Shown piece by piece: positions 30,293-40,076 of a stretch of 64,000 nt of DNA (positions are counted from its first letter, which is position 1; the number at the start of each line of letters is the position of its first letter). This stretch comes from an uncultured Blautia sp. (lineage in GTDB: Bacteria; Bacillota; Clostridia; Lachnospirales; Lachnospiraceae): positions 1 to 64,000 of the forward strand of contig UQLX01000011.1 in assembly GCA_900541985.1 (NCBI GenBank), given 5' to 3'. The position numbers and the translations under genes are program-made. The notes under the pieces were generated by a model. It searched no databases. It had not been told where the DNA came from and was given only the letters and a program-made list of their open reading frames with translations.

Positions 30293-31449
30293 TTCATTGG
30301 TACCTCCTGATATTTTCTCAAAACAAAATACATAATGGTTCCGATTCCTTCACGGCTGGTAGCCCAGACTTTTCCTCCGTGATCCTCCATGATCTTACGA
30401 ACAATAGAAAGTCCGATACCACTTCCTCCCTTGGAGGAATTTCTGGAAACATCTGTCCGGTAAAAACGGTCAAAAATAAATGCAAGGTCTTTGGATGCAA
30501 TGCCTTTCCCGTTATCTTCGATCTCCACCTGTACAAAGTCTCCCACATCCTTTACCCGGATCTGGATCACACCTTTTTCCTTATCCATATATTTAATGGC
30601 ATTTCCAATGATATTATGGATCACACGGCGGATCTGTTCTCCATCTGCGATCACCTGCGCATCACGGTCTACATAATTGGCATAATAAAGCTGGATACCT
30701 CTTGTTTCCAGTTCCAGTCCGACCTCCTCTGCACAGTCCGAGAAATAATCATCTACATTCAGCTTACTGAACGTGTACGGAATGCGATTTGTATCGATCT
30801 TGGAATAAAAGGTCAGTTCATTAATCAAATGATCCATTTCATTTGTCTTATTATAAATTGTCCTTACATAGCGGTCCATTTTTTCCGGAGTATCCGCCAC
30901 TCCGTCCATGATTCCTTCTACATATCCTTTTACCGCAGTGATCGGAGTTTTCAGGTCATGGGAAATATTGCTGATCAGCTCCTTGTTTTCTTTGTCAAGA
31001 ATGATCTTTTCTTCTGCAGATTCCTTCAGTCTCCGTCTCATTTCCTCAAAATCCCGACAAAGTTCAGAAAATTCATCAGTTCCCTCTACATCCAGCACAA
31101 AGTCCAGATTTCCCTCTTTAATATTCTGTGTTGCCTTGCGAAGCTTCACAAGAGGAGTGGCAACACTTCTGTATATCCACAATCCCACAGACAGACCGGT
31201 AAATACCAGGATCACCAGCGCCGAAACAAAGAGATCCTTGGTCATAATCTGGATCCCGTCTTCACTGGATTCTGAATCGGCAATAGTAATGCCGTAATCA
31301 TAATCCGAAGAAGCTTCCTGTACTTCCTTTGTTTTTTCCATATTACGATTCTGAGATTCACGGAATCCATGAAGTGTGGCAGCAGATAAAAGAAGGGGAA
31401 CCAGAATGATCATAAGAAAGCCTACTATGATCCTTGTCCGTAATTTCAT
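30289..31449 (-). CDS. Sensor histidine kinase with HAMP domain
   Basis: This 386-residue membrane kinase has helix one at about 7-25, a short outer segment of about 45 residues, and helix two at about 73-95. A HAMP linker follows, then a HisKA domain with H164 in SHDLKTP, and a HATPase domain with N box NIIGNAIKY and G boxes DNGKGI and GGSGIGL. The small sensor loop suggests detection within or near the membrane. It is paired with the OmpR-type regulator. AGAGAGGGAT precedes the ATG. The signal is not predictable. Confidence 0.94.
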   Translation of the reverse strand: MKLRTRIIVGFLMIILVPLLLSAATLHGFRESQNRNMEKTKEVQEASSDYDYGITIADSESSEDGIQIMTKDLFVSALVILVFTGLSVGLWIYRSVATPLVKLRKATQNIKEGNLDFVLDVEGTDEFSELCRDFEEMRRRLKESAEEKIILDKENKELISNISHDLKTPITAVKGYVEGIMDGVADTPEKMDRYVRTIYNKTNEMDHLINELTFYSKIDTNRIPYTFSKLNVDDYFSDCAEEVGLELETRGIQLYYANYVDRDAQVIADGEQIRRVIHNIIGNAIKYMDKEKGVIQIRVKDVGDFVQVEIEDNGKGIASKDLAFIFDRFYRTDVSRNSSKGGSGIGLSIVRKIMEDHGGKVWATSREGIGTIMYFVLRKYQEVPMK

Positions 31450-31473
31450 AACGTATCCCTCTCTTTTCTATAT

Positions 31474-31524
31474 AAAAAAAGAACGCAGGGCAGCAAAATC
31501 AGATTATTTACTGCCTGTGCGTTC
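31474..31524 (-). terminator. Terminator of metK
   Basis: The stem pairs 31511-31524 with 31481-31493 (one bulge, one wobble). On the minus strand seven T follow. A TGATATAAT extended -10 element (31525-31530) directly precedes the hairpin and could start the kinase transcript. Confidence 0.85.
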
Positions 31525-31574
31525 ATTATATCACATCGTCAGATTTCTATGTCTAAATTTTCTATAAAATCATC

Positions 31575-32753
31575 TTACAGATATTTTTTCAGAGCTTCCG
31601 CTTTATCCAGTTTTTCCCATGGAAGATCCACATCTGTACGTCCAAAATGACCATATGCTGCTGTCTGTTTGTAGATTGGTCTTCTTAAGTCAAGCATACG
31701 GATGATTCCTGCCGGACGAAGGTCAAAGTTATCACGGATAATCTCAACCAGTTTTGTATCAGAAAGCTTACCTGTTCCAAAAGTCTCCACATTAATGGAA
31801 GTCGGCTGAGCCACACCGATCGCATAGGAAAGCTGGATCTCACATTTATCAGCAAGTCCTGCCGCAACAATGTTCTTTGCAACATAACGAGCTGCATATG
31901 CTGCGGAACGGTCAACCTTGGTACAGTCTTTTCCGGAAAAAGCTCCGCCGCCGTGACGTCCGGTTCCGCCGTAGGTATCTACGATGATCTTACGTCCGGT
32001 GAGACCACTGTCTCCGTGAGGTCCTCCGATAACAAAACGTCCTGTAGGGTTAATGAAATACTTGGTGTTCTCATCTACCATATCTGCCGGAATGATCGCG
32101 TCAAATACATATTTCTTAATGTCCTCATGGATCTGCTCCTGAGTTACTTCCGGATCATGCTGAGTTGAGCATACAACCGCGTCAATACGGATCGGTTTGC
32201 CTGCCTCATCATACTCTACCGTTACCTGTGTTTTTCCATCAGGTCTTAAGTAGCTGAGAGTTCCGTCCTTACGGATCTTCGTAAGCTGGCGTGCAAGCTT
32301 ATGTGCCATATTGATTGCATAAGGCATGTATTCCTCAGTCTCGTTGGAAGCATAGCCGAACTGGATTCCCTGATCTCCCGCACCGATAGCGTCGATCCCG
32401 TCCTCGCCCATTTTTGCTTCCAGAGCCTTGTCCACACCAAGAGCGATGTCTGCAGACTGCTCGTCGATGGCAGTGATCACTGCACAGGTCTCTGCGTCAA
32501 AACCATATTTTCCGCGGGTATAACCGATTTCTCTGACTGTATCCCTTACGATTTTCTGGATATCTACATAAGCGTTTGTGGTAATCTCACCCATAACAAG
32601 GACAAGACCTGTAGTCGTTGCTGTCTCGCAGGCCACACGGCTCATAGGATCCTGCTCGATAAGCGCATCAAGAATGGCATCGGAAATGGCATCACACATT
32701 TTATCCGGATGACCTTCTGTTACTGATTCAGAGGTAAATAAAATTTTCTCCAT
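31575..32753 (-). CDS. metK: S-adenosylmethionine synthetase
   Basis: This 392-residue MetK makes S-adenosylmethionine from methionine and ATP. It has the N-terminal SVTEGHPDK, the GAGDQG loop and the GGGAFSGKD motif. It starts at 32753 with AAAGGAA upstream; a longer open frame would run into the riboswitch terminator. It is controlled by an S-box riboswitch and terminator upstream, so expression falls when SAM is abundant. Confidence 0.98.
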   Translation of the reverse strand: MEKILFTSESVTEGHPDKMCDAISDAILDALIEQDPMSRVACETATTTGLVLVMGEITTNAYVDIQKIVRDTVREIGYTRGKYGFDAETCAVITAIDEQSADIALGVDKALEAKMGEDGIDAIGAGDQGIQFGYASNETEEYMPYAINMAHKLARQLTKIRKDGTLSYLRPDGKTQVTVEYDEAGKPIRIDAVVCSTQHDPEVTQEQIHEDIKKYVFDAIIPADMVDENTKYFINPTGRFVIGGPHGDSGLTGRKIIVDTYGGTGRHGGGAFSGKDCTKVDRSAAYAARYVAKNIVAAGLADKCEIQLSYAIGVAQPTSINVETFGTGKLSDTKLVEIIRDNFDLRPAGIIRMLDLRRPIYKQTAAYGHFGRTDVDLPWEKLDKAEALKKYL

Positions 32754-32776
32754 TGTTTTTTTCCTTTCTTTTCTGA

Positions 32777-32805
32777 CAAAAAAACAGCCCGAATAATCGG
32801 ACTGT
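32777..32805 (-). terminator. Riboswitch expression-platform terminator of metK
   Basis: A 9-bp stem (32797-32805 with 32784-32792, one G-U) with a 4-nt loop is followed by a run of seven T on the minus strand. It lies between the SAM-I aptamer and metK. Confidence 0.93.
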
Positions 32806-32823
32806 CTGAATTTATCTTTCAAT

Positions 32824-32925
32824 CCTCTTATTGTTCGATCACTCGCTCAGGTTGGCACCTTCCTCCAAGGAGGGGTTGCCGTGGCTTCGCAGATCCTTTG
32901 TATCTCCACCACTCTGAATAAAAGG
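32824..32925 (-). ncRNA. SAM-I (S-box) riboswitch aptamer
   Basis: The minus strand shows the S-box core: AGAGTGGTGGAG after P1, then GAAGCCACGGCAACC, then AAGGTGCCAACCTG. P1 is closed by pairing 32917-32925 with 32824-32832. A terminator follows at 32777-32805, and metK is the gene controlled. SAM binding would stabilise P1 and favour termination. Confidence 0.95.
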
Positions 32926-33015
32926 CCGTTTTTTATTTATTTTGTAACAAATCATACATTATACTTATTTATTCCGTTTGTCAAGAATAAACATATGAAC
33001 ATTTTATGAATCAAA

Positions 33016-34308
33016 TCATCCCACACGAAGACGGAATTTCTGGATTTCCTTCTCGCTGGAAACCTTTTCGATTTCAGCGCCCAGACTTCTCAGCTTCTCC
33101 TCAAAATTCTCATAGCCTCGCTGGATATAAACAATATCATCAACAACCGTTATGCCGTCTGCTGCCAGCCCTGCGATCACCAGCGCCGCACCGGCACGAA
33201 GATCCGGAGCACTGACTCTTGCGCCTGTCAGCTTACGCACACCGTCAATAATGGCGGAATTTCCTTCCACCTTGATATTTGCGCCCATTCTGGACAGCTC
33301 GTCCGCATATTTGAAACGGTTCTCAAAAATACTCTCCGTAACGATACTTGTTCCTTCCGCAAGTGTAAGGGTAACCGCGATCTGCGGCTGCATATCCGTC
33401 GGATATCCCGGATAGGGAAGTGTCTTTACATGTGTTCTGTGAAGTCTTTTTGCTGCACGTACGCGTACTGCATCGTCAAATTCCTCTACCTCACAGCCGA
33501 TTTCCTCAAGCTTGGCAGTCGTTGCCTCCAGATGCTTGGGAATGACATTTTTTACAGTGACATCACCACCGGTAGCTGCTGCAGCGAACATAAAGGTTCC
33601 TGCCTCAATCTGATCCGGAATGATGGAATATTCGGTACGATGAAGCTTCTCCACACCCTTGATGCGGATTACGTCTGTTCCCGCTCCTTTGATGTTTGCT
33701 CCCATGCTGTTCAGGAAGTTGGCAACATCTACGACATGAGGCTCTCTTGCCGCATTCTCGATAATGGTACGTCCTGGAGCCATAGATGCAGCCATCATGA
33801 TATTAATGGTTGCCCCTACAGAAACCACATCAAGGAAGATATGGCTTCCATGAAGATTCTCTGCTCTGGCAACGATCGCACCATGGACGATCTTTACATC
33901 TGCCCCAAGAGCACGGAATCCTTTCAGATGCTGGTCGATCGGACGGCTTCCGATATTGCAGCCTCCCGGAAGCGGTACCTCTGCATGTTTATATTTACCA
34001 AGCAGTGCACCCAGAAGATAATAGGATGCACGGATTTTTTTGATATATTCATAATCAACACTGATATCCGCGATGGTAGATCCGTTGATCTTTACCGTAG
34101 ATCTGTTGATCCGTTCTACCTGTGCTCCAATCCCTGCGATTGCTTCCAGTAAAACATTGATGTCTCTTACGTCAGGCAGGTTCTCAATTAATATGGTATC
34201 ATCCGTCATAATAGCAGCCGAAAGTATTGCAAGTGCCGCATTTTTGGCTCCGCCAATCTCAACTTCCCCTACTAACGGATTGCCACCTTTAATTACATAC
34301 TGTTCCAT
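33016..34308 (-). CDS. murA: UDP-N-acetylglucosamine 1-carboxyvinyltransferase
   Basis: This 430-residue EPSP-synthase-fold enzyme catalyses the first committed step of peptidoglycan synthesis, adding enolpyruvate from PEP to UDP-GlcNAc. The catalytic Cys is C117 in PGGCNIGSRP, so the protein should be fosfomycin-sensitive on family grounds. KNAALAIL near the N terminus and DLRAGAALVIAGL near the C terminus are typical. Gram-positives often carry two copies and this could be either. GAGGTG precedes the ATG; a promoter lies about 100 bp upstream. Confidence 0.97.
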   Translation of the reverse strand: MEQYVIKGGNPLVGEVEIGGAKNAALAILSAAIMTDDTILIENLPDVRDINVLLEAIAGIGAQVERINRSTVKINGSTIADISVDYEYIKKIRASYYLLGALLGKYKHAEVPLPGGCNIGSRPIDQHLKGFRALGADVKIVHGAIVARAENLHGSHIFLDVVSVGATINIMMAASMAPGRTIIENAAREPHVVDVANFLNSMGANIKGAGTDVIRIKGVEKLHRTEYSIIPDQIEAGTFMFAAAATGGDVTVKNVIPKHLEATTAKLEEIGCEVEEFDDAVRVRAAKRLHRTHVKTLPYPGYPTDMQPQIAVTLTLAEGTSIVTESIFENRFKYADELSRMGANIKVEGNSAIIDGVRKLTGARVSAPDLRAGAALVIAGLAADGITVVDDIVYIQRGYENFEEKLRSLGAEIEKVSSEKEIQKFRLRVG

Positions 34309-34406
34309 AAAACACCTCTATAATTATTTTTACTCCGTAAGTCGAAGCAAACGCCAGAAATTACTGATTCCAATAAAAAATATTATCTTAAAATGTTCAA
34401 TATCGT

Positions 34407-34434
34407 ATTATAACACATTTTTAACATTTGTAAA
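34407..34434 (-). promoter_or_regulatory. Promoter of murA
   Basis: On the minus strand TTTACA (34429-34434) and TATAAT (34407-34412) are 16 bp apart, with an extended TG before the -10 box. Confidence 0.65.
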
Positions 34435-34484
34435 TAAAAAATTCACTGTTTCTGTCTGCTCCTACTGTGCTTCATGCACAACAG

Positions 34485-34991
34485 TCACCTTTTTTCTGCA
34501 GAAAGCTTGTCCAGAACTGCCTGAATGCATGTTTCCAGATCTTTTCCTTCTTCGTCTACCACAATGTCTGCATACTTCTCATACAGAGGCGTTCTTTCCT
34601 GATAAAGATCCTTCAAAGTCTGTCCTTCTTTCAGGAGAACGCCTCTTCCCTGCAGGTTGCCAAGACGTTTTGAAAGAGGCTTTAAAGATAATTTCAGATA
34701 AACAACTGTTCCTATTGATTTCAGATGTTCCATTGCCTCATGACAGTAAACCACACTTCCTCCTGTGGCAATCACTGTTTCCTCCGCTTCAATTGAAGCA
34801 TTTACCCGATTTTCTATTTCTTGAAACCCATCATTTCCTTCCTGGGATATGATCTGGTGAAGTTTTCTTTTTTCCTGTTTCTGGATCAGAAGATCTGAAT
34901 CAAGAAACTGATATCCCAGAATTTTTGCAAGAACAACTCCTATCGTGCTTTTTCCTGCACCGGGCATTCCGATCAATATGATATTTTTCAT
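34485..34991 (-). CDS. Shikimate-kinase-like P-loop protein
   Basis: This 168-residue protein has the shikimate-kinase fold: P-loop GMPGAGKST (8-16), DSD at 31-33, lid Arg116 and the ERTPLY motif with Arg133. Two substrate-site features differ. The F-R motif that places a shikimate-binding Arg near residue 58 reads F56-Q57, and the GGG loop reads TGGSVVY. It may therefore be a kinase of another small substrate or an altered shikimate kinase. GGAAGG precedes the ATG. No other shikimate-pathway gene is nearby. Confidence 0.75.
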   Translation of the reverse strand: MKNIILIGMPGAGKSTIGVVLAKILGYQFLDSDLLIQKQEKRKLHQIISQEGNDGFQEIENRVNASIEAEETVIATGGSVVYCHEAMEHLKSIGTVVYLKLSLKPLSKRLGNLQGRGVLLKEGQTLKDLYQERTPLYEKYADIVVDEEGKDLETCIQAVLDKLSAEKR

Positions 34992-35101
34992 ATGTTTTAT
35001 TGCCTTCCAGATAAAGTATTTGCAATTTACAGGATTTTATTTTACCATAAAAAGCCTTATTCTGCAATCCCCGGAGTATTTCGTGGGTTTTTATGCGATT
35101 T

Positions 35102-35686
35102 TCAACGTTTTTTTCGCTTATTTTTCACTTTCTTTACACTATATCCAAATGTTCCCAGTTTCTTTCCGGTTGCCAGATATTCCCCGTGAGAATATACGAT
35201 AGGTTTGGCCCTGTTCAGATCAAATCGTTTTTTCTCATCCATATATTTCTCATCGGCATGAACTGCCACAACTTCTGCAAGAAATATATGGTGGGATCCC
35301 AATTCCTTTACTTCCCGGACACGGCACTCAATATTGACCGGTGCTTCTGCGATCATAGGCGCTTTGACCTGATCCGCCTTTTCTCTGGTAAGACCTGTTT
35401 CTTTAAATTTGTCCACATCCCTGCCGGATCTGACTCCGCAATAGTCTGTGGCAAAGGCCAGTTCCTCGGTAGTCAGATTGATCACAAATTCTCCTGTTTC
35501 CCGGATCATATGGTAGGAAAAGCGCTCCGGCCGAACTGATACAGATACCATGGGAGGATTGGTACATACCGTTCCTGCCCATGCAACTGTAATAATATCA
35601 TCCCTGCCTTCTTTATCTGCAGCGCTTACCATGACCACAGGAAGAGGATAAAGCATATTTCCCGGTTTCCAGCTTTGTTTTGCCAT
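35102..35686 (-). CDS. Flavin reductase family (FMN-binding split barrel) protein
   Basis: This 194-residue protein of the flavin-reductase-like domain has YPLPVVMVSA at the start of the barrel, NPPMVSVSVRP, and the FMN-contacting FVINLTTEE stretch. Relatives bind FMN and reduce it or act as small flavoproteins. The start at 35686 has AAGGAG 6 bp before it; an upstream ATG has no ribosome site. It follows the pyrophosphatase gene after 16 bp. The C terminus is very basic. The natural substrate is unknown. Confidence 0.88.
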   Translation of the reverse strand: MAKQSWKPGNMLYPLPVVMVSAADKEGRDDIITVAWAGTVCTNPPMVSVSVRPERFSYHMIRETGEFVINLTTEELAFATDYCGVRSGRDVDKFKETGLTREKADQVKAPMIAEAPVNIECRVREVKELGSHHIFLAEVVAVHADEKYMDEKKRFDLNRAKPIVYSHGEYLATGKKLGTFGYSVKKVKNKRKKR

Positions 35687-35702
35687 TGTATTCTCCTTGC
35701 AT

Positions 35703-37370
35703 TTATGCATAATCATTCAACATCTGCGCGGCTTCCATCAGAGCCGGGATCAGCTGTTTCTTCCTGGATACTACGCCTTCCAGATACAGAGAGCCATTCT
35801 CCGCCTCCATTCCAAATGCACTTTCTGCCATTTCCCGGCTTCCTTCGCCATAGAAAAGAAGCTCTGTAGACCGGTTCATAATGCTGGTGAGCATAAAGTA
35901 AACTCTGGTAACTCCATGACGGCCACATTCGCTGACCATAAACGGCTTCAGTTTTTTCTTGATCTCACCGAGCTCGTCCTCGTCCATGGAGCTGATCTGA
36001 CCTACACCGAACATAATATCGCCTTCCGCGATGAATTTCTTATAATCCTGATAAAAAATTTCCTCAGGTGCCTTGTCTTTCAGGTTGCTGCCTGCCTTGA
36101 ACATTTCCTTTGCAAATTCCTCAATGGAAATATCTGCGATCAGTGCAAGTGCCCCTGCTGCCATCTTATCCTGCAAAGTACAGGTAGGAGAACGGAACAT
36201 CAGGGTATCGGAAATGATCGCCGCGCAGAGAAGTCCTGCGATCTTAGGCGGAATTTCCAGCTTCTGCTCCCCGTAGATCTGGTACATAATCGTTCCTGTA
36301 CATCCAACAGGCTGATTTCGGAAATTAATAGGCTGCATCGTCTGCAGTGTTCCCAGCTTATGATGATCGATGATCTCCAGGATATCTGCCTTGTCAATAT
36401 TGTCTACAGCCTGATCTTTTTCATTATGATCCACCAGAACCACTTTTTTCCTGTGCATATCCAGAAAATTACGGCGTGAAATTGTTCCCACACATTTTCC
36501 TTTTTGGTCGATCACCGGAAATGCACGATGACGGTGCTTGATCATCACATCCTGAATATCATCTGTAAAATCTTCTGTATGGAAGGTAACAAGATTTTCT
36601 GTTTTCATGATATACCGCACCGGAATACTCTGATTGATCAGTCTGGAGATCGTAAAGGTATCATATGGCGAAGAAATCACTACAATATCTCTTTCATGAG
36701 CCAGCTTCAGCACCTTTTCTGTTACCTGGATATCCATTCCCACAATGATGCAGCTTACATTCAGTTCAATGGCCTGAAGATGATCCTCTTCCCTGTTTCC
36801 AAGGATCACCATGTCATTTTCCCCCACATACTCCTTGACTTTATCCGGATCAGCCGTTCCTACCATAACCTTTCCCTGGGTAAAGTAGCCATGGCCGTTT
36901 CCTTCTACAATTTTCCCACTAAGGGTTTCCGCAATCCTCAGATATTGCGTCCTTGCTCTGGAAAGAAGGTAACTGTCCGTGGTATCCATATATGTTTTTG
37001 CAATATCTCCAATGGTGATCAGTCCTTCCAGATCGCCTTCCTTATCCCGGATAGGAAGAGATACAATGCTGTTCTCCTGCATAAGATCCCAGGCGTTTTT
37101 CAGAGACATGCTCTTATTTGCCTCCGGACTCATGCGAATATCCATATCCTTTACCTGCGTCCCGATATTACTCAAATATCCCGGAGGCTGGATTCCAAAA
37201 CGATTCAGTACAAACTCTGTTTCCTCATTGATCTGACCTGCACGTTTTGGAATATATCTTTTATTCTGAAATGTCCGGTTTTTGATATCACAGTATGCAA
37301 TGGCCGAACAGATCGAATCCGTATCCGGGTTTTTATGTCCGATCACAAATATTTTATCCTGTTTTTTCAT
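35703..37370 (-). CDS. Putative manganese-dependent inorganic pyrophosphatase with CBS and DRTGG domains
   Basis: This 555-residue family II (DHH) pyrophosphatase has the N-terminal metal motif GHKNPDTDS, a second DHN motif and the DHH motif DHHKLG. The catalytic domain is interrupted by a regulatory insert: CBS (about 75-135), DRTGG-like (about 150-255), CBS (about 260-315). Clostridial CBS-pyrophosphatases are known to be regulated by adenine nucleotides. It hydrolyses pyrophosphate in the cytoplasm. The start at 37370 is chosen for protein homology; the ribosome site (GGGAA) is weak. An insertion sequence now lies just upstream and may have displaced its promoter. Confidence 0.92.
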   Translation of the reverse strand: MKKQDKIFVIGHKNPDTDSICSAIAYCDIKNRTFQNKRYIPKRAGQINEETEFVLNRFGIQPPGYLSNIGTQVKDMDIRMSPEANKSMSLKNAWDLMQENSIVSLPIRDKEGDLEGLITIGDIAKTYMDTTDSYLLSRARTQYLRIAETLSGKIVEGNGHGYFTQGKVMVGTADPDKVKEYVGENDMVILGNREEDHLQAIELNVSCIIVGMDIQVTEKVLKLAHERDIVVISSPYDTFTISRLINQSIPVRYIMKTENLVTFHTEDFTDDIQDVMIKHRHRAFPVIDQKGKCVGTISRRNFLDMHRKKVVLVDHNEKDQAVDNIDKADILEIIDHHKLGTLQTMQPINFRNQPVGCTGTIMYQIYGEQKLEIPPKIAGLLCAAIISDTLMFRSPTCTLQDKMAAGALALIADISIEEFAKEMFKAGSNLKDKAPEEIFYQDYKKFIAEGDIMFGVGQISSMDEDELGEIKKKLKPFMVSECGRHGVTRVYFMLTSIMNRSTELLFYGEGSREMAESAFGMEAENGSLYLEGVVSRKKQLIPALMEAAQMLNDYA

Positions 37371-37470
37371 AATTTTTTCCCGTCTTTCTGCGAAAGACAC
37401 CAATGCGTCATGAAACTGATGCACTGACCTTTCGCTATCTAATCTGTTTTCCTTCTGATATAATCTTCTT

Positions 37471-37614
37471 ATAAGACTGACACACTACAGAACACGTGGA
37501 GGTGAGTGGCGCATAACAGTAGCCCGTAAACTTATCTCTTCCGAAGTCGACTCGATCTCGCCAGATGACCAGTCACTGTCAGTTTTATAACTATAAAAAT
37601 CAGGAGGTAGTTAC
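37471..37614 (+). ncRNA. Candidate IS110 bridge-RNA leader
   Basis: The non-coding stretch in front of the IS110 transposase relic is bounded by an inverted repeat: 37471-37482 pairs with 37577-37588 at 11 of 12 positions. It is preceded by an extended -10 promoter (TGATATAAT, TATAAT at 37459-37464). Transcription would start almost exactly at the repeat. IS110-family elements are known to carry a structured bridge RNA in this position. The loops have not been folded computationally. Confidence 0.5.
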
Positions 37615-38735
37615 TTGTCTTTTAAAATCTTGAAATTTAATTGCTGTGGATTGGATGTCCACAAAACTTGGATCTATGCCTGTATCGGTATCACCGATTC
37701 CAACAATCGTACAGAGTATAAATTTGGGTTACTCTGTCTCATCCCAAATACACAAAACCGATGAAAGGAAACAAGACCGACCGTAAAGATGCCAAATGGA
37801 TTTGCGATTTATATATGTGCGGAATGGTAAAACCTTCCTTTGTTCCACCTGCTGACATCAGAGCACTTAGAGATCTCGTAAGATACCGTTTCAAATTTAC
37901 CTGTATGATTACCGGCGAGAAGAATCGTGCTCAAAATTACCTTACGGTATCCAATCTTAAACTTGATGATGTTTTTTCCGATGTATTTGGTAAATCTTCC
38001 CGTTCTATTACAGAACAGATTTTGCAACACCCTGGAGAAAAATTTGATGTAGCACCTTTTGTTCACGGGCACTGTAAGACTCCTATTGAAGAAATACAAG
38101 ACGCTGTTGATGGTGCTATCTCGAAAGAACAAGCTGTTAAACTTAGACAATGCCTTAATCACATCGATGAACTAAATAAGCACATTTCAGAAGTAGAACA
38201 GGAAATCCTCCGTCTCAGGGATAAATACGAGACTGCTTTAAATCTAATAAGGACTGTTCCCGGATTCGACAAGAATCCCATGACTGCTATTCAAGTGCTT
38301 TCAGAGATTGGTAGTTATATGTCTGTCTTCCCCACAGCGAAACACCTCGTCTCCTGGGCAGGATGTTGTCCTAGAAATGATAAAAGCGACCGCAAAATCA
38401 AATTCACTCAGATTTCCCGTGCTGGTTCTTATTTTAAACCAGTTTTGGTGCAAGTTGCAAATGCTTTAATCAAATCTAAGAAACATCCTGAATTTACAAC
38501 TCGCTATAAGCGTATTAAAGCACGCCGTGGTCACAAGAAAGCCATCATCGCTATATGTCGTATGATCCTGACCGCTATCTGTCACATACTCTCAGATTTA
38601 AAACCGTATACTCCTGAGGGTTTTCTTGAATCTCGTCCTGTGAAAGAAGAAAAGATTCTTACCACTTCACAGGCACTTAATCTTCTTAAGTTACGAGGAT
38701 ATGTCATAAAAGACGATCCTCTTCCAACTTCCTGA
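37615..38735 (+). pseudogene. IS110 family transposase, internal deletion and frameshift
   Basis: Translation from TTG 37615 (AGGAGGT 6 bp upstream) gives the DEDD-domain start with the acidic motif CGLDVHK, then stops near 37764. The downstream frame resumes with HPKYTKPMKGNKTDRKDAKW and runs to 38735. It contains the C-terminal transposase domain with VPGFDKNPMTAIQVLSEIG and the serine region WAGCCPRNDKS. The two parts are joined by a deletion after residue ~38 that removes roughly 50 codons of the RuvC-like domain and shifts the frame. The element is therefore inactive. IS110 elements lack terminal inverted repeats, so exact ends cannot be set. Confidence 0.88.
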
Positions 38736-38865
38736 TTAGGTGTTGCATTAATATTTAATTTTTAAAACCAGCTAGTTAGGTGGTTTGTTTGCTATACTCT
38801 TCTTTTTAGGGTGCTCTCTACTTTCTTGTTTCACACTTTCCTCTTTCTTAACTTTAACCTGATAT

Positions 38866-39771
38866 TCAGTTCAACTTAATACCTGCAAAAAGAGAACCAA
38901 GAGAAGTCGTTGCTTCCTCTCCGGCATCCGGAACCTCATAAACCTCTTCTTCGATCTCCTTTGCCATCATATCTTCTGCCTCTTTGATGCTGAGACTCAG
39001 TTTACCATCTTTTACAGCAGTTACCTTTACTTTTACCTTATCTCCTACCGCCAGTACTTCAGAAGGTTTCCGGATTCTTTTTTCACAGATCTGTGAAATA
39101 TGAACCAGGCCGGAAAGTCCGTTTCCGAGATCCACAAAAGCACCATAAGGCTGAAGGCTTTCTACGATTCCCTCTGTCACAAGTCCCACCTGAACATTGG
39201 AGGTTTTATTTTTTCTTTCTTCTTCTGCCTTTTCCCTTAAAAGCTCCTTTGCCGAAAGAATCAGCTTTTTACTGTCTTTCTCAAAATCAATAACCTGAAC
39301 CTGAACATGCTGATTCAGATATGCCTCGGTGTCCTCCACATATCCCAATGCGAGTTTGGAGGCAGGAATAAATCCCCGGATATCCTCCACATAGGCGATC
39401 ACACCGGCATTGGTGATTCCTTTTACCACAACGTCCAGAGCTTCTCCGGATTCCTTATATTCCCTGATCTTATCCCAGGCAAGAATATCTGAAGCTTCTA
39501 CCCTGGACAGAAGGATATTCCCGTTTCCGTCGTCCTTACGCACAACAGTGGCAGAAACCTCATCTCCCGGATGCACCGCTTCCTTCAGGCTGAATCCGGG
39601 TTCTCTGCTATATGCCTCTGCCGGAATCACTCCTTCTGCATAGTATCCCAAATCCAGGATCACTTCTTTTTCATCGACACTGACCACAGTTCCGGTAAGG
39701 ATGTCTCCTTCCTCTATTTTTTTCATGGATGCATTCAGTTCCTGTTCATAATCTTTCATTGTCTCTGCCAT
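38866..39771 (-). CDS. S1 RNA-binding domain protein (ribosomal protein S1-like)
   Basis: This 301-residue protein contains three S1 domains (about 20-90, 105-175 and 195-265), with the last showing the clear VQPYGAF-like pattern LQPYGAFVDLGNGLSGLVHIS. Bona fide S1 usually has four to six such domains, so this is a short form of the kind found in Lachnospiraceae. It probably binds mRNA, perhaps on the ribosome. AAAGGAG precedes the ATG. It is now sandwiched between two insertion-sequence relics, and no terminator is visible after its stop. Confidence 0.9.
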   Translation of the reverse strand: MAETMKDYEQELNASMKKIEEGDILTGTVVSVDEKEVILDLGYYAEGVIPAEAYSREPGFSLKEAVHPGDEVSATVVRKDDGNGNILLSRVEASDILAWDKIREYKESGEALDVVVKGITNAGVIAYVEDIRGFIPASKLALGYVEDTEAYLNQHVQVQVIDFEKDSKKLILSAKELLREKAEEERKNKTSNVQVGLVTEGIVESLQPYGAFVDLGNGLSGLVHISQICEKRIRKPSEVLAVGDKVKVKVTAVKDGKLSLSIKEAEDMMAKEIEEEVYEVPDAGEEATTSLGSLFAGIKLN

Positions 39772-40076
39772 AATATACAGCTCCTTTTTTATGTGATATC
39801 ATGCTTAATCTGTCTGTTATTGTACCAAGTCGCTAGCGCGACGGCTAGCCCTAAGTACATCAAACCACTACTTTTTTAAATTAAAATAGCAGTTTTTGTT
39901 TTTATGTTGTATTGTTAAGTTACCCCACTCAAACAACCACATAACAACAAGAACTGCTATGCGTATTTTATCATGTTTTTTTAGACTTAACAATTACATA
40001 TCTTATTTTTTATCCAGACCACCACCTGCTTTTTGTGATGTCACTTTATCTTTCACTTATTTCAGGAGGTTCTTTC

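Larger units (their letters stand above)
37440..38800 (+). mobile_element. IS110 family insertion sequence remnant (approximate ends)
   Basis: The remnant comprises the candidate bridge-RNA leader, the broken transposase and a short 3' tail. It lies between the pyrophosphatase and S1-domain genes and points against replication. The ends are approximate because this family has no inverted repeats and makes no clear target duplication. Confidence 0.75.
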
